From Campylobacteraceae bacterium (GTDB taxonomy: Bacteria > Campylobacterota > Campylobacteria > Campylobacterales > Arcobacteraceae): a stretch of DNA of 55,139 nucleotides. The stretch lies in the NCBI GenBank assembly GCA_018662405.1, contig JABJGE010000054.1, positions 1-55,139 on the forward strand, in the 5' to 3' direction. The position numbers and the translations under genes were made by a program. The notes below the pieces were generated by a model. The model saw only the letters and a program-made list of their open reading frames with translations. It had not been told where the DNA came from and did not search any database. Of the stretch, positions 39,283-50,027 are shown piece by piece (the stretch's first letter is position 1; the number at the start of each line of letters is the position of its first letter).

Positions 39283-40526
39283 TAATATTTATAATTAGTT
39301 TTTTAATAACTATAAATATTTATGCAAAAGAAAATAAAGGGAATATAGATCAAACATCTTTAATGCTTCTTGCTATTGATTATGAGAATAAAGAACAGTT
39401 TAAAAAAAGTAAAGATGCATATTTATTATTATTTAAATTAGATGAAAAATATGAATATTTAAAACATGGATTATCTTTATGTTTAAAAACAAAAGATTTT
39501 GACAGTATTCTTCCATTGACAGCAAAATATAAGCATATATTTAAAGAACATGAAGAAAAATTAAGTCGATTAGAAATAATGGCTTTAATAAATATTGGAC
39601 AAAAAAATTTGGCTTTAAAATTTGCATACGAATTATTAGAAAAATTCAATAATGCAGATAATTATGAAACAGTAGCAACAATTTTATATTCTCAAAACAA
39701 ATATAAAGAATCATTAAAATACTTTGAGAGTGCATATGCTTCTAATAAAAAAGCAAAAACATTATTGAACTTAGCAAATGTTTTATATACATATATGGAT
39801 AATAAAAAAACTGCTATTTCTTATTTAGAAACATATATTGCATTGAATGGTTGTTCTCCTATTGTGTGTGATAGATTGTTAGTTTATTATCAGGAAGATC
39901 AAAATCTTGATGGTATGGTATCAATATTGAAAAAAGTTTATAAAAAATATAAAAATAATGGAAAAAAATATAAATCATTAGATAAAATAACGAATACTAT
40001 TGTAGATATATTAAAATTAAAAGATATAAATAATGCTATAAAGTTTTTAGAAGAAAATAAGATATTAGATATTAGATTATTAACTTTATATCATCAGTCA
40101 AAACAATACGATAAAGCATTAAAACTAACGAGAACTTTATATCTAAAAACAAAAGATGTAAATTTTTTAGCGCAATTAGCAATACTTGAGTATGAGATGG
40201 CAGAAAATAAAGCTGATATTTTAGATACAGTTATAGCAAATTTTACTATTGCATTAGAAAGTATTGATAGCCATACATATCAAAATTATTTTGGTTATAT
40301 TTTAATTGATCATGATGTAGATGTGAAAAAAGGTATAAAGTTTGTAAAAAAGGCACTTGAAAAAGAGCCAAATAGTATTGCATATAGAGATTCTCTAGCA
40401 TGGGGATATTATAAACAGCATGATTGTAAAAAAGCAAAAACTATAATAGAAAAATTAAAAGATGAAATAGGCTTAGAAGATTTAGAAATGAAAAAACATT
40501 ATGATGCAATTAAGGAGTGTAAGTAG
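39261..40526 (+). CDS. Exported TPR-repeat protein
   Basis: The 421-residue protein has an N-terminal signal peptide (RLIIFIISFLITINIYAKE), so most of it should be periplasmic or membrane-attached. The rest is helical with TPR-like units, for example YKESLKYFESAYASNKKAKT and YDKALKLTRTLYLKTKDV. TPR proteins of this type act as assembly scaffolds, and no partner is evident. Its start lies 22 bases inside the YkgJ gene and its stop immediately precedes the trpC ATG. Confidence 0.8.
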   Translation: MPGYSRLIIFIISFLITINIYAKENKGNIDQTSLMLLAIDYENKEQFKKSKDAYLLLFKLDEKYEYLKHGLSLCLKTKDFDSILPLTAKYKHIFKEHEEKLSRLEIMALINIGQKNLALKFAYELLEKFNNADNYETVATILYSQNKYKESLKYFESAYASNKKAKTLLNLANVLYTYMDNKKTAISYLETYIALNGCSPIVCDRLLVYYQEDQNLDGMVSILKKVYKKYKNNGKKYKSLDKITNTIVDILKLKDINNAIKFLEENKILDIRLLTLYHQSKQYDKALKLTRTLYLKTKDVNFLAQLAILEYEMAENKADILDTVIANFTIALESIDSHTYQNYFGYILIDHDVDVKKGIKFVKKALEKEPNSIAYRDSLAWGYYKQHDCKKAKTIIEKLKDEIGLEDLEMKKHYDAIKECK

Positions 40527-41336
40527 ATGGGAAATAATATGATACTAGATGAGATAATAAGAAAAACAAAAGATGATTTAGAGAAGAGAAAACTAGAATA
40601 TGATTTAGATTGGTTAGGGAGAAGTTTATCATATAATCCATATCCTCCAAGAGATGTAAAGCCATATTTAACTGCTACTAAAGAAGACCCAATTAAAATT
40701 ATTGCAGAAGTTAAAAAAGCAAGTCCTAGTAAGGGTATTATTAGAGAAGATTTTGAACCAGTTTTAATTGCTGAGGAATATGCAAAAGGTGGAGCTAGTG
40801 CAATTTCAGTATTAACTGAGCCACATTGGTTTAAAGGGAATCTTGAATATCTTACACAAATTAGAAGATATAATGAAACACCACTTTTAAGAAAAGACTT
40901 TATTATTGATAAGTATCAAATAGTTGAAGCATTAGTATATGGTGCTGACTTTATCCTACTTATTGCTAAAGCGCTTAGTACAAAAGAATTAAAAGAATTA
41001 TATGAATATGCATTACATGTTGGTCTTGAAGTACTTGTAGAAATACATGATAAAGAAGATCTAATGAAAGCTATGAAGTGTGGAGCAACTATTATTGGTA
41101 TTAATCATAGAAATCTTGATACATTTGAGATGGATATGGAATTATGTGATAAATTAATTCCAATGATACCAAATGGCAAAATTATAGTAGCAGAAAGTGG
41201 AGTTAGTAATAGAGAAACAATTGAAAGATTAAGTTCAATTGGTGCTGATGCATTCTTGATTGGTGAACACTTTATGAGACAAGGTGATGATATAGCTAAA
41301 GAAGTTCAATACCTAAAGACAGGTATAAGAAGCTAG
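40527..41336 (+). CDS. trpC: Indole-3-glycerol phosphate synthase
   Basis: TrpC closes the indole ring in tryptophan biosynthesis. The 269-residue TIM barrel has [10 protein letters not shown] near residue 52, [23 protein letters not shown] and [12 protein letters not shown]. It is monofunctional, not fused to TrpF. An AAGGAG site nine bases upstream supports the first ATG, which follows the TPR stop directly; an ATG four codons on is possible. No other trp genes are nearby, and a bidirectional terminator follows. Confidence 0.95.
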   Translation: MGNNMILDEIIRKTKDDLEKRKLEYDLDWLGRSLSYNPYPPRDVKPYLTATKEDPIKIIAEVKKASPSKGIIREDFEPVLIAEEYAKGGASAISVLTEPHWFKGNLEYLTQIRRYNETPLLRKDFIIDKYQIVEALVYGADFILLIAKALSTKELKELYEYALHVGLEVLVEIHDKEDLMKAMKCGATIIGINHRNLDTFEMDMELCDKLIPMIPNGKIIVAESGVSNRETIERLSSIGADAFLIGEHFMRQGDDIAKEVQYLKTGIRS

Positions 41337-41349
41337 ATTATAGTAGATT

Positions 41350-41378
41350 AAAATACCAATTAAATTAATTGGTATTTT
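41350..41378. terminator. Bidirectional terminator between trpC and ftsZ
   Basis: AAAATACCAATT and AATTGGTATTTT form a near-perfect 29-base palindrome with T-runs on both strands. It ends trpC (plus) and ftsZ (minus). The ftsZ stop codon lies at its centre, so one arm encodes the last residues of FtsZ. Confidence 0.85.
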
Positions 41379-42487
41379 AGTTGATAGTTTCTCATTAGAG
41401 GTGGTATCTCATAATCATCTACTTTAACAGGTTTAGATAATGATGTTTCACTTAAAGATTCTTCTGTGTTTTCAACTTCGTCTGTTGCTGCATCAAATCC
41501 AGTTGCAACAATAGTAATTTTAACTTCATCATTTTCAAGACTTGTATCAGTTGTTGTTCCAAAAATAACTTCAGCATTACCATCTATTGTAGAATGAAGT
41601 TGTGTCATGACATCATTTATTGCAAATAATGATATTTCTGGATGAATGTGGAAGTGTATTAGCATACCTTTTGCACCTGAAAGAGACATCTTATCTAGTA
41701 GTGGTGAATCAATAGCACTTTCTAATGCTTTCATAGCAGCATCTTCACCTTTTGCTTTTCCAATTCCCATTAATGCCATACCTCTATGTTGCATAACAGT
41801 TTGTACATCAGCAAAATCGGTATTTACATCTCCATTACCATGATTTAAAATAACTTCGCTCATACCATTTACTGCTTGGTATAAAACATTATCTACAATT
41901 TTAAAGGCATCTTTAAATCCAGTATTTTTGTCAATAATAGCTAAAAGTCTATCATTAGGAATTACAATTATTGAATCACTAACTCTTTTTAACTCTTCTA
42001 ATCCTATATTAGCAAGACCGGCTCTTTTTGGTCCTTCCCATGAGAAAGGTTTTGTAACTACAGACACAGTTAAAGCTCCAACTTCTTTTGCAGCTTTTGC
42101 TACAACTGATGCTGCACCAGTACCAGTACCACCACCAAGTCCAGCAGCTACAAATACAATATCAGCACTTCTTAGTGATTCAACAATTTCATCATAGCTT
42201 TCAATTGCAGAATCCCTACCTTTATCTGGTTTCATTCCTGCACCCAAGCCTTTTGTTAGCTCTTGTCCTAGTTGAATTGTTTTAGGTGCTTTAGAAGTTT
42301 GTAATACTTGTAAATCAGTATTTGCAGCAATAAGATTAATCTTATGGATACCTTCATTGATCATATGATTAATCATATTGCATCCGCCACCACCAACACC
42401 AATTACAGTTACTTTAGCAGCATTTCCAATTAACCCATCTGCTGGCATTGTTACTTCTATATTTGAAGGATCAAATAAATTTTCCAT
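41360..42487 (-). CDS. ftsZ: Cell division GTPase FtsZ
   Basis: FtsZ polymerises into the division ring. The 375-residue form starts at MENLFDPSN, its ATG overlapping the ftsA stop by one base with AAGGA nine bases before. A TTG three codons upstream is rejected. The tubulin-like GTP signature GGGTGTG is at 118-124, and NTDLQVL and GIGKAKGEDA are conserved. The C-terminal partner-binding peptide is recognisable as DYEIPPLMRNY, followed by seven residues encoded within the terminator palindrome. Confidence 0.97.
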   Translation of the reverse strand: MENLFDPSNIEVTMPADGLIGNAAKVTVIGVGGGGCNMINHMINEGIHKINLIAANTDLQVLQTSKAPKTIQLGQELTKGLGAGMKPDKGRDSAIESYDEIVESLRSADIVFVAAGLGGGTGTGAASVVAKAAKEVGALTVSVVTKPFSWEGPKRAGLANIGLEELKRVSDSIIVIPNDRLLAIIDKNTGFKDAFKIVDNVLYQAVNGMSEVILNHGNGDVNTDFADVQTVMQHRGMALMGIGKAKGEDAAMKALESAIDSPLLDKMSLSGAKGMLIHFHIHPEISLFAINDVMTQLHSTIDGNAEVIFGTTTDTSLENDEVKITIVATGFDAATDEVENTEESLSETSLSKPVKVDDYEIPPLMRNYQLKYQLI

Positions 42488-43872
42488 TAAAACCAATCCT
42501 TCATATTTGATAATGTTTTAGAAATAAAAGACTCTTTCTTATTTTTTTCTAATGCAACTAGTAGTTCATCTTTTGGAGGAACTATCTCCTCTATAATAGA
42601 ATCAGAAGAAGTCATTTGAATATTATCTACTTCATCATTATAAGTAATATTTTCTTTTACGTCATCTGCTATATTTATATTTAATCTTAATTGTTTTTTT
42701 GAATCAAGTTCATAAGAATTATTAGTATTAAGTGCATATAATATAAGTCCTACAATTGTAGATTTAGAATTGTCATTAAAATCAATATATTCATTTTGTA
42801 TGTTTTGTACAATACCTATTTTAACGTTAAAATTTTTAAATATTTGTTCTGCTAATTCTTTAATACCAGGAAGTTTACTCATCCCTCCTGTTAATACAAT
42901 ACCTGCTTTTACTTTACTTTCAAGCTCACTTTGTAGGAATTTATTAAGAGTTATTATTAAAGTCTCTTCAACTCTAGCATGAACAACAGGTTGTATTCTA
43001 TCAAGAGTTATTTCATTAGTTTCTGATTCATTACCTAAAATTGGTACCTTAATTCTCTTGTATAATAAAGGATCATCTTCTTTAAAGGGAATAAGTGTTG
43101 CATATTGATTTTTAATCATTTCAGCAGCTATTTTTGGAGTATTAAATGTTTGAGATATATCATTTGTAATATATTCAGATCCTAATGCTATAAAATCATT
43201 AAATAATACAGAGCCTTGACTATATAATGTCATATTTATAGAACTAGCACCCATATCAAGTATTAGTGCTCCAAATGTTTTTTCATCTTTATTTAAAGTT
43301 GATATACTTGATGCATAACCTGATAGTACAAAGTTTTCAACTTCAAGTCCTGATGGCTTAAGTGCATTTTCTATATTAACTAAAGTTGACTTTCTAGCTA
43401 TTATTATTGAAACAGAAACTTCTAATCTACTACCTGTCATATGCAGTGGAGCATCACTTTGTACATCGTCAATTTTAAAAAATAGAGGTAAAATATGAAT
43501 CACTTCATATTCTGGAATCATACTTGCATTATGATATGCCATTTCTAAAACTTTTTTTATTTCGGCATCACTAATATAGCCAGTAGGAGTAGATATTGAG
43601 CCACTACTTCTGATAGTTCTAGTGTATGAATCTGATATTGAAACTGTAGCACTTTTGATATCTTCATTTGATGTTCTATTAGCACTAACTACAGCTTTTT
43701 TTATTGCAGTTCCTAAAAGGTCAAGATTTGTAATTGATCCCTTATTGATCCCTTCAGATTTTGTCATGCCTGACCCTAGTATATTTATTGTACCATCATT
43801 TGCTTTTTTTGCAATAATAGCATCTATATTAGATGAACCAATATCAATTACTAAAGTAGTCGCATTACTCAT
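42487..43872 (-). CDS. ftsA: Cell division protein FtsA
   Basis: FtsA is the actin-like protein that tethers FtsZ to the membrane. The 461 residues begin with the phosphate-1 motif VIDIGSSNIDAII and contain the ATPase signatures ALILDMGASSINMTLY and IVLTGGMSKLPGI. The C-terminus SFISKTLSNMKDWF is a plausible amphipathic membrane-targeting helix. It lies 12 bases after ppiD and overlaps ftsZ by one base, the usual ftsA-ftsZ order. Confidence 0.97.
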   Translation of the reverse strand: MSNATTLVIDIGSSNIDAIIAKKANDGTINILGSGMTKSEGINKGSITNLDLLGTAIKKAVVSANRTSNEDIKSATVSISDSYTRTIRSSGSISTPTGYISDAEIKKVLEMAYHNASMIPEYEVIHILPLFFKIDDVQSDAPLHMTGSRLEVSVSIIIARKSTLVNIENALKPSGLEVENFVLSGYASSISTLNKDEKTFGALILDMGASSINMTLYSQGSVLFNDFIALGSEYITNDISQTFNTPKIAAEMIKNQYATLIPFKEDDPLLYKRIKVPILGNESETNEITLDRIQPVVHARVEETLIITLNKFLQSELESKVKAGIVLTGGMSKLPGIKELAEQIFKNFNVKIGIVQNIQNEYIDFNDNSKSTIVGLILYALNTNNSYELDSKKQLRLNINIADDVKENITYNDEVDNIQMTSSDSIIEEIVPPKDELLVALEKNKKESFISKTLSNMKDWF

Positions 43873-43884
43873 TATTTACCTTTT

Positions 43885-45219
43885 TTAATATTTTGTAATT
43901 TCATATTTTGTTTTAATATTTGTAATAAAATTATTCATTGCTGCTTGATATTTAATATTACTCATTGTACTTTTTACAACGCTATCTTTTTTAGTGTCAT
44001 ATTTTGCTAGTTTACTTGCATTTATTTTATATACAACAGATTTGTTTTTTAATTTAATAATACCTTTTTCTGATGTTGTTAAAAATAATTGATTTAAAAA
44101 ATCCATAGCTTCTTGATCCGATAGTCCAGTTACATTATTAATTGACTCACGACTAACATATCCTATATCTTTACCTTTAAAATTATTAAGTGAATTTTGT
44201 GCTGTTTGATCTAATAGAATAGTTTTCTGATTGTTTTTATAGTCAACAGTAACTAGTTCTTTAGCATCTACGAATGATAATGGTTTTGGATCAACTTTTT
44301 GTAAAATTTTAGCAATTATATATTCTTTATTCTCAAGCATAGGCTTTATTGCTTTACCAATTTCTGCTTCTTTAAATTTTGTTAAATTTTCTTGGCTAAA
44401 TGGTAAGTTACTTTCAGTAATAGTTTTTTTATTATCAAATTGAAGCTCACCTTTTTTAAGTTTTAAATATTTTTTAAGAGCTTGAGTTTTACTTTTTTTA
44501 GTATCATTTTCTACTTTTATATTTGTAGTTTCGATTATATATGAAACTTCAGATAAGTAGTTTGATTTGTTCTTTTCCCAATAAGTTTTTAAATCAGCTT
44601 CTTTGATACTTAAATCTAATTTATCAGCATCAATGATATTGATTGAAAGTTTATCTTGAGAAAATAATATTGATTGGATATCTTTTAACTCTTGAGATGA
44701 TGTCGTTGTAAACTTATTAAGTAGTGTTTTTACTTTTTGAATTAGTAAATCTTGCTTAATACTATCTTCAAATTCTATAGGAGTTTTTCTATTCTGAGCT
44801 AAAACTTGTATGTAAATTTCTTTATTGAATTTACCATCTTTTAAAAATGATTTTATTTTTACTAATTCAGTTGCTACTTCATTATCTGTAACTGCAAGTC
44901 CTAGTTCATTTGCATAATTAACTAGCATTGCATTACTTATTGCATTACTAAGTGCAGCTTCTTCTAGGTTTAGATTTTTTGCCATCTCATTATTAAACTT
45001 TTCACCAAACATTTGCTTGTATTGTGAGTATAAATTATTATATTGGTTCTGAAGATCTTTTACTTTAACAATTGTATCTCCAACCTTTGCTACATCGCCA
45101 CCTTTTTTACCAAAGTCATAAGAACCCCAGCCAACGAAACCAGCTCCTACAAACGCTATTGTACTTATCCAGATTGTTGTAATTAGCCATTTTTTGTGTC
45201 TTTGCATCCAAGTTATCAT
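43885..45219 (-). CDS. ppiD: PpiD/SurA-type periplasmic folding factor
   Basis: The 444-residue protein has one N-terminal membrane anchor (WLITTIWISTIAFVGAGFVGWG) followed by a periplasmic SurA_N-like domain (about 40-180). PpiD helps newly exported proteins fold near SecYEG. I cannot see a clear parvulin catalytic domain in the middle, where IIETTNIKVEND would begin it, so it may be chaperone-only. A ppiD-like gene ahead of ftsA-ftsZ is also the Campylobacter order. The ribosome-binding site lies in one arm of a long inverted repeat. Confidence 0.85.
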   Translation of the reverse strand: MITWMQRHKKWLITTIWISTIAFVGAGFVGWGSYDFGKKGGDVAKVGDTIVKVKDLQNQYNNLYSQYKQMFGEKFNNEMAKNLNLEEAALSNAISNAMLVNYANELGLAVTDNEVATELVKIKSFLKDGKFNKEIYIQVLAQNRKTPIEFEDSIKQDLLIQKVKTLLNKFTTTSSQELKDIQSILFSQDKLSINIIDADKLDLSIKEADLKTYWEKNKSNYLSEVSYIIETTNIKVENDTKKSKTQALKKYLKLKKGELQFDNKKTITESNLPFSQENLTKFKEAEIGKAIKPMLENKEYIIAKILQKVDPKPLSFVDAKELVTVDYKNNQKTILLDQTAQNSLNNFKGKDIGYVSRESINNVTGLSDQEAMDFLNQLFLTTSEKGIIKLKNKSVVYKINASKLAKYDTKKDSVVKSTMSNIKYQAAMNNFITNIKTKYEITKY

Positions 45220-45223
45220 TTAA

Positions 45224-45263
45224 TAATATCCTATATAATTTATTTGTATTTTATAGGATATTA
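45224..45263 (-). promoter_or_regulatory. 12-bp inverted repeat covering the ppiD ribosome-binding site
   Basis: TAATATCCTATA and TATAGGATATTA are exact reverse complements separated by 16 bases, immediately before the ppiD ATG. In mRNA made from upstream, the AGGA ribosome-binding site would be paired in the stem. A TATAAT box on the minus strand (45260-45265) overlaps the distal arm, so it could instead be a DNA operator over a local promoter. Confidence 0.6.
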
Positions 45264-45291
45264 TATACAAATATGACTTAAAATTAATTTG

Positions 45292-46593
45292 TTAAAGGAT
45301 CCTAGATTTGAACTTTTTATATCCAAATTCTTTAAGTGTCAAATGTAACAATATAAAGCCACTTAGAGTACTAGCAAATGCTAAGCCTGCAGCTTGAAAA
45401 GGTATGATAAAGATCAGAGAAAGGACTATATTCCATCCTAATGATATTGCGGTTATCTTAGCTGCCTTCCCTTGTTGATGTTTTGAATATAACCATAAAG
45501 AGAATATTTTAGAAATACCAAATGGAACTAATCCAATTAAATACATTGATAATATAAGGGCTGTATTATCAGCATCAATTTGAGTAAATGCACCACGTAA
45601 AAATAGTAGTTCCACAATAAAGTTGTTAAATATAATACCAATTAAGGAAGCTGTGATAAGAAGTATCGATAATATATAAAATGATTTTTTTAGTATTTGT
45701 AATGCTTTGTCTTCATTGTCATGTTTTAATGCTTTGGCAATTGTAGGAAATAAAGCTATAGAAGTTGCAATAGCAAATAATGCTAATGGTAGCTGAAATA
45801 CTCGATTTGCATAGTATAAATAACTAATTGTACCACTAACTAAAAAAGAGGCTAGCCATGTATCTAAAAATGCAGCTATATGGGCAGAACTACTACCAAA
45901 TACAGCTAAATAAAATTGATTGTAGAATTTACTTTCTTTAAAAGTATTTTTACTTTTTTTAATACTTTTAGTTAAAAATTTAATTTTGAATTTTTTAATA
46001 GCAATTAAATGTACAATAACTTGTAGAATACCACCAATAATAACTGCCCAGCTTAAATAATAAGCAATATCATATTTTTCTAAATTAGCTGTAAGTAAAA
46101 GAGATGTTATTAATGATATATTTAAGAGTGAGGTACTAAATGCAGTAGTAGAAAAATGATTTTTATATTGTAGTAATGCAGCTAAAAATGTAACTATAAA
46201 TATTAATGGTAAATAATAAAAACATATTGCAACTAGTGGTGCTGCTAGATCTATAGTACTTGTATCAAAGCCAATTGCAATTACTTTTGTAATTAAAGTA
46301 GAAAATAATGTAACTATAAGACTTAGTATAATTATAAATATTAAAAATTGTGAAAATAGTATTGTTGAAAATTGTATTTTATGATTTGTTTTTGCATAGG
46401 AAGGTATAAAGCTTTGAGTAAAAGCACCTTCTGCAAATATACGACGAAATAGGTTTGGTAGTTTAAATGCTACAAAAAATATATCACTATATATATTTGC
46501 TCCTAAAATAGAAGCAGTAAGTAGATCTCTAATGAAACCTAAAATACGAGATATTAAAATACCAAAACTATTTGTAAAAATGTGTCTTATCAT
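45292..46593 (-). CDS. murJ: Lipid II flippase MurJ
   Basis: MurJ moves lipid II across the inner membrane for peptidoglycan synthesis. The 433-residue polytopic protein shows the MOP-family N-terminus (GILISRILGFIRDLLTASILG), then FRRIFAEGAFTQSFIPSY and the later FLRGAFTQIDAD. It is shorter than the roughly 500 residues of enterobacterial MurJ, missing the last one or two helices. It sits between the sensor kinase and ppiD-ftsA-ftsZ, so wall synthesis and division genes are grouped. Confidence 0.94.
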   Translation of the reverse strand: MIRHIFTNSFGILISRILGFIRDLLTASILGANIYSDIFFVAFKLPNLFRRIFAEGAFTQSFIPSYAKTNHKIQFSTILFSQFLIFIIILSLIVTLFSTLITKVIAIGFDTSTIDLAAPLVAICFYYLPLIFIVTFLAALLQYKNHFSTTAFSTSLLNISLITSLLLTANLEKYDIAYYLSWAVIIGGILQVIVHLIAIKKFKIKFLTKSIKKSKNTFKESKFYNQFYLAVFGSSSAHIAAFLDTWLASFLVSGTISYLYYANRVFQLPLALFAIATSIALFPTIAKALKHDNEDKALQILKKSFYILSILLITASLIGIIFNNFIVELLFLRGAFTQIDADNTALILSMYLIGLVPFGISKIFSLWLYSKHQQGKAAKITAISLGWNIVLSLIFIIPFQAAGLAFASTLSGFILLHLTLKEFGYKKFKSRIL

Positions 46594-46626
46594 AGTGAAA
46601 AGTATATCTAACTTTATCTCAATATT

Positions 46627-47871
46627 TTAATTTGTAGTGGAGAATATATAAGTAAATATATTTTGATTATTTTCATAACTTATATCATATAAAATATTAT
46701 ATTTATCACAGATTTCCTTTACTATAAATAGTCCAATACCTGTACCTTTTTCCACTGTGTTTTCTCTATAACATTTCTGAAATATTTTTTTTGATTCTTT
46801 AATAGCGTCACCGTATGTTTTAAATTCTAAAGTAGTTATATTGTCTTTTTTATATAATAAAATCTCAATAGGTTTATTTTTCGCACCGTATCGTAAAGCA
46901 TTTGAAATATTATTATCAATAAGTCTTTCTAACTCTATATGACTAATAGTGTATTGATATTCTTCATCTTTTGTAGAAATATAAATAGGTTTTGTATTGA
47001 TATTAGCAATAGTACTGTGAAATGTAATTCTATTTTTTAAAAACTTATCTAATAAAATATTGGCTACTGGATAGTCTAATGATTTATCACCAATTAAGTA
47101 TGATAAATCTTCATAGTGATTATTGAGCACACTAATTGATGCATTAATACTATTAATACACTCTATAGAGTTTGTATCTTTTGTTTGCATTTTTAATAAA
47201 TCAGCATTAAGCATAATAATTGAAAGTGGTGTTCTAAGTTGATGAATTGTAGTAGTGACAAACTCTTGATTGTCTGCTAAAAGAGTTTTGTTTTTCTCTA
47301 ATGAAGTAGATAATTGTTTTTGTTGATCTTTAATAGTTTTAAAAGATTTCTCTTTTTCTTTTTCAAAGAGATAAGCAAGATATGTAAATAATACTAATCC
47401 TAGAGAAATATTTAAAAAGCCACCAAGGTCTGTAAAGTTTCCAATACCCAGATAAGAATCAATAATTATAATAAGAGCATAAATTATAGAAGAATATAAA
47501 CCTATTTTTATACCATTGAGCATAAATACTACAAAAGGAAAAAAGAATAACCAAAGTGAAGAAAATAGTACTTTTGCACTATTAAGATAAAATGCTAATG
47601 ATATTATAAAAAGTAAAATAGTAGTTGTTAATAAAAAAAATTCAATATTTCGATATTTTTTAAAGTAAAGTAATGAAAATAAGATAATAGATGAAAATGA
47701 AAGCTCAATAATAGCTAATGTGCTGTTATTAAATTGTATCATATTCATAATACCAAAGAATGTTATAATACAAAAAAGTGCAATATTGGAAATAATTGCA
47801 AATTTGTAAATATTTTCATCTCTGTTATGTAAGTCAATTTCAAAAGTTAAGAAGTTAATATTTTGTACCAA
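46627..47871 (-). CDS. Membrane sensor histidine kinase without an adjacent response regulator
   Basis: The 414 residues start with about six hydrophobic helices (residues 23-168) with no large periplasmic loop, then a short coiled coil. A HisKA domain has the phospho-acceptor H210 in TIHQLRTPLS, and a HATPase domain has N-box LIDNNISNALRYG (318-329) and G2 box KGTGIGLFI. The expected G1 box DxGxG is degenerate (TYGDAIKE), although the F-box IFQKCYR remains. It begins with TTG seven bases after AAGG. No response regulator lies within the window. It heads the murJ-ppiD-ftsA-ftsZ group. The signal is unknown. Confidence 0.88.
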   Translation of the reverse strand: MVQNINFLTFEIDLHNRDENIYKFAIISNIALFCIITFFGIMNMIQFNNSTLAIIELSFSSIILFSLLYFKKYRNIEFFLLTTTILLFIISLAFYLNSAKVLFSSLWLFFFPFVVFMLNGIKIGLYSSIIYALIIIIDSYLGIGNFTDLGGFLNISLGLVLFTYLAYLFEKEKEKSFKTIKDQQKQLSTSLEKNKTLLADNQEFVTTTIHQLRTPLSIIMLNADLLKMQTKDTNSIECINSINASISVLNNHYEDLSYLIGDKSLDYPVANILLDKFLKNRITFHSTIANINTKPIYISTKDEEYQYTISHIELERLIDNNISNALRYGAKNKPIEILLYKKDNITTLEFKTYGDAIKESKKIFQKCYRENTVEKGTGIGLFIVKEICDKYNILYDISYENNQNIFTYIFSTTN

Positions 47872-47896
47872 TTGTTTACCTTATAAGTAGAGAGTT

Positions 47897-47902
47897 ATTA
47901 TA
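47897..47902 (-). promoter_or_regulatory. -10 box before the sensor kinase
   Basis: TATAAT on the minus strand lies 26 bases before the kinase TTG start, just downstream of the groEL terminator. No convincing -35 is seen. It may drive the kinase-murJ-ppiD-ftsAZ group. Confidence 0.5.
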
Positions 47903-47921
47903 TCTATTTAATGATAAAAAC

Positions 47922-47953
47922 AGAAAAAGAAAGCCGATTTTATTGGCTTTCTT
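47922..47953 (-). terminator. Intrinsic terminator of groES-groEL
   Basis: On the minus strand AAGAAAGCC and GGCTTTCTT form a nine-base stem around a nine-base loop, followed by TTTTTCTG. It lies about 23 bases after the groEL stop. Confidence 0.85.
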
Positions 47954-47975
47954 AAGTGAATTACAGGAGAGGAAA

Positions 47976-49876
<1,901 letters not shown>

Positions 49877-49910
49877 AATTTTCCTTTTGAGTTTATCTTA
49901 ATCATTTTGA

Positions 49911-49937
49911 TTAGCACTCTTTTTATTTAAGTGCCAG
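49911..49937. promoter_or_regulatory. CIRCE-like HrcA operator
   Basis: TTAGCACTC, nine bases, then AAGTGCCAG: the left half is a perfect CIRCE half-site, and the right half matches GAGTGCTAA at six of nine positions. It overlaps the expected transcription start of groES, as for HrcA-repressed operons. hrcA is not in the window. Confidence 0.8.
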
Positions 49938-49938
49938 A

Positions 49939-49967
49939 ATTGTATATAATTTTTGCTTTTTTGTCAA
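49939..49967 (-). promoter_or_regulatory. Sigma-70 promoter of groES-groEL
   Basis: On the minus strand TTGACA (49962-49967) and TACAAT (49939-49944) are separated by exactly 17 bases. Transcription would start around 49932, within the CIRCE-like operator. Together they imply housekeeping transcription controlled by heat-sensitive repression. Confidence 0.85.
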
Positions 49968-49999
49968 GTAGGATGAGTGAATTTAACTCAAGTTTTATA

Positions 50000-50027
50000 A
50001 CTACTTATTTATGTCTATATAAGTAGT
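50000..50027 (-). terminator. Possible weak terminator at the end of ispA
   Basis: ACTACTTAT and ATAAGTAGT form a nine-base stem with a ten-base loop across the ispA stop codon. The following minus-strand sequence is only modestly T-rich (TTATAAAACTT), so termination may be inefficient. Confidence 0.35.

Noticed and set aside
42488-42496. TTG start three codons before the ftsZ ATG
   Set aside because: The ATG has AAGGA at suitable spacing and the TAATG overlap with ftsA.
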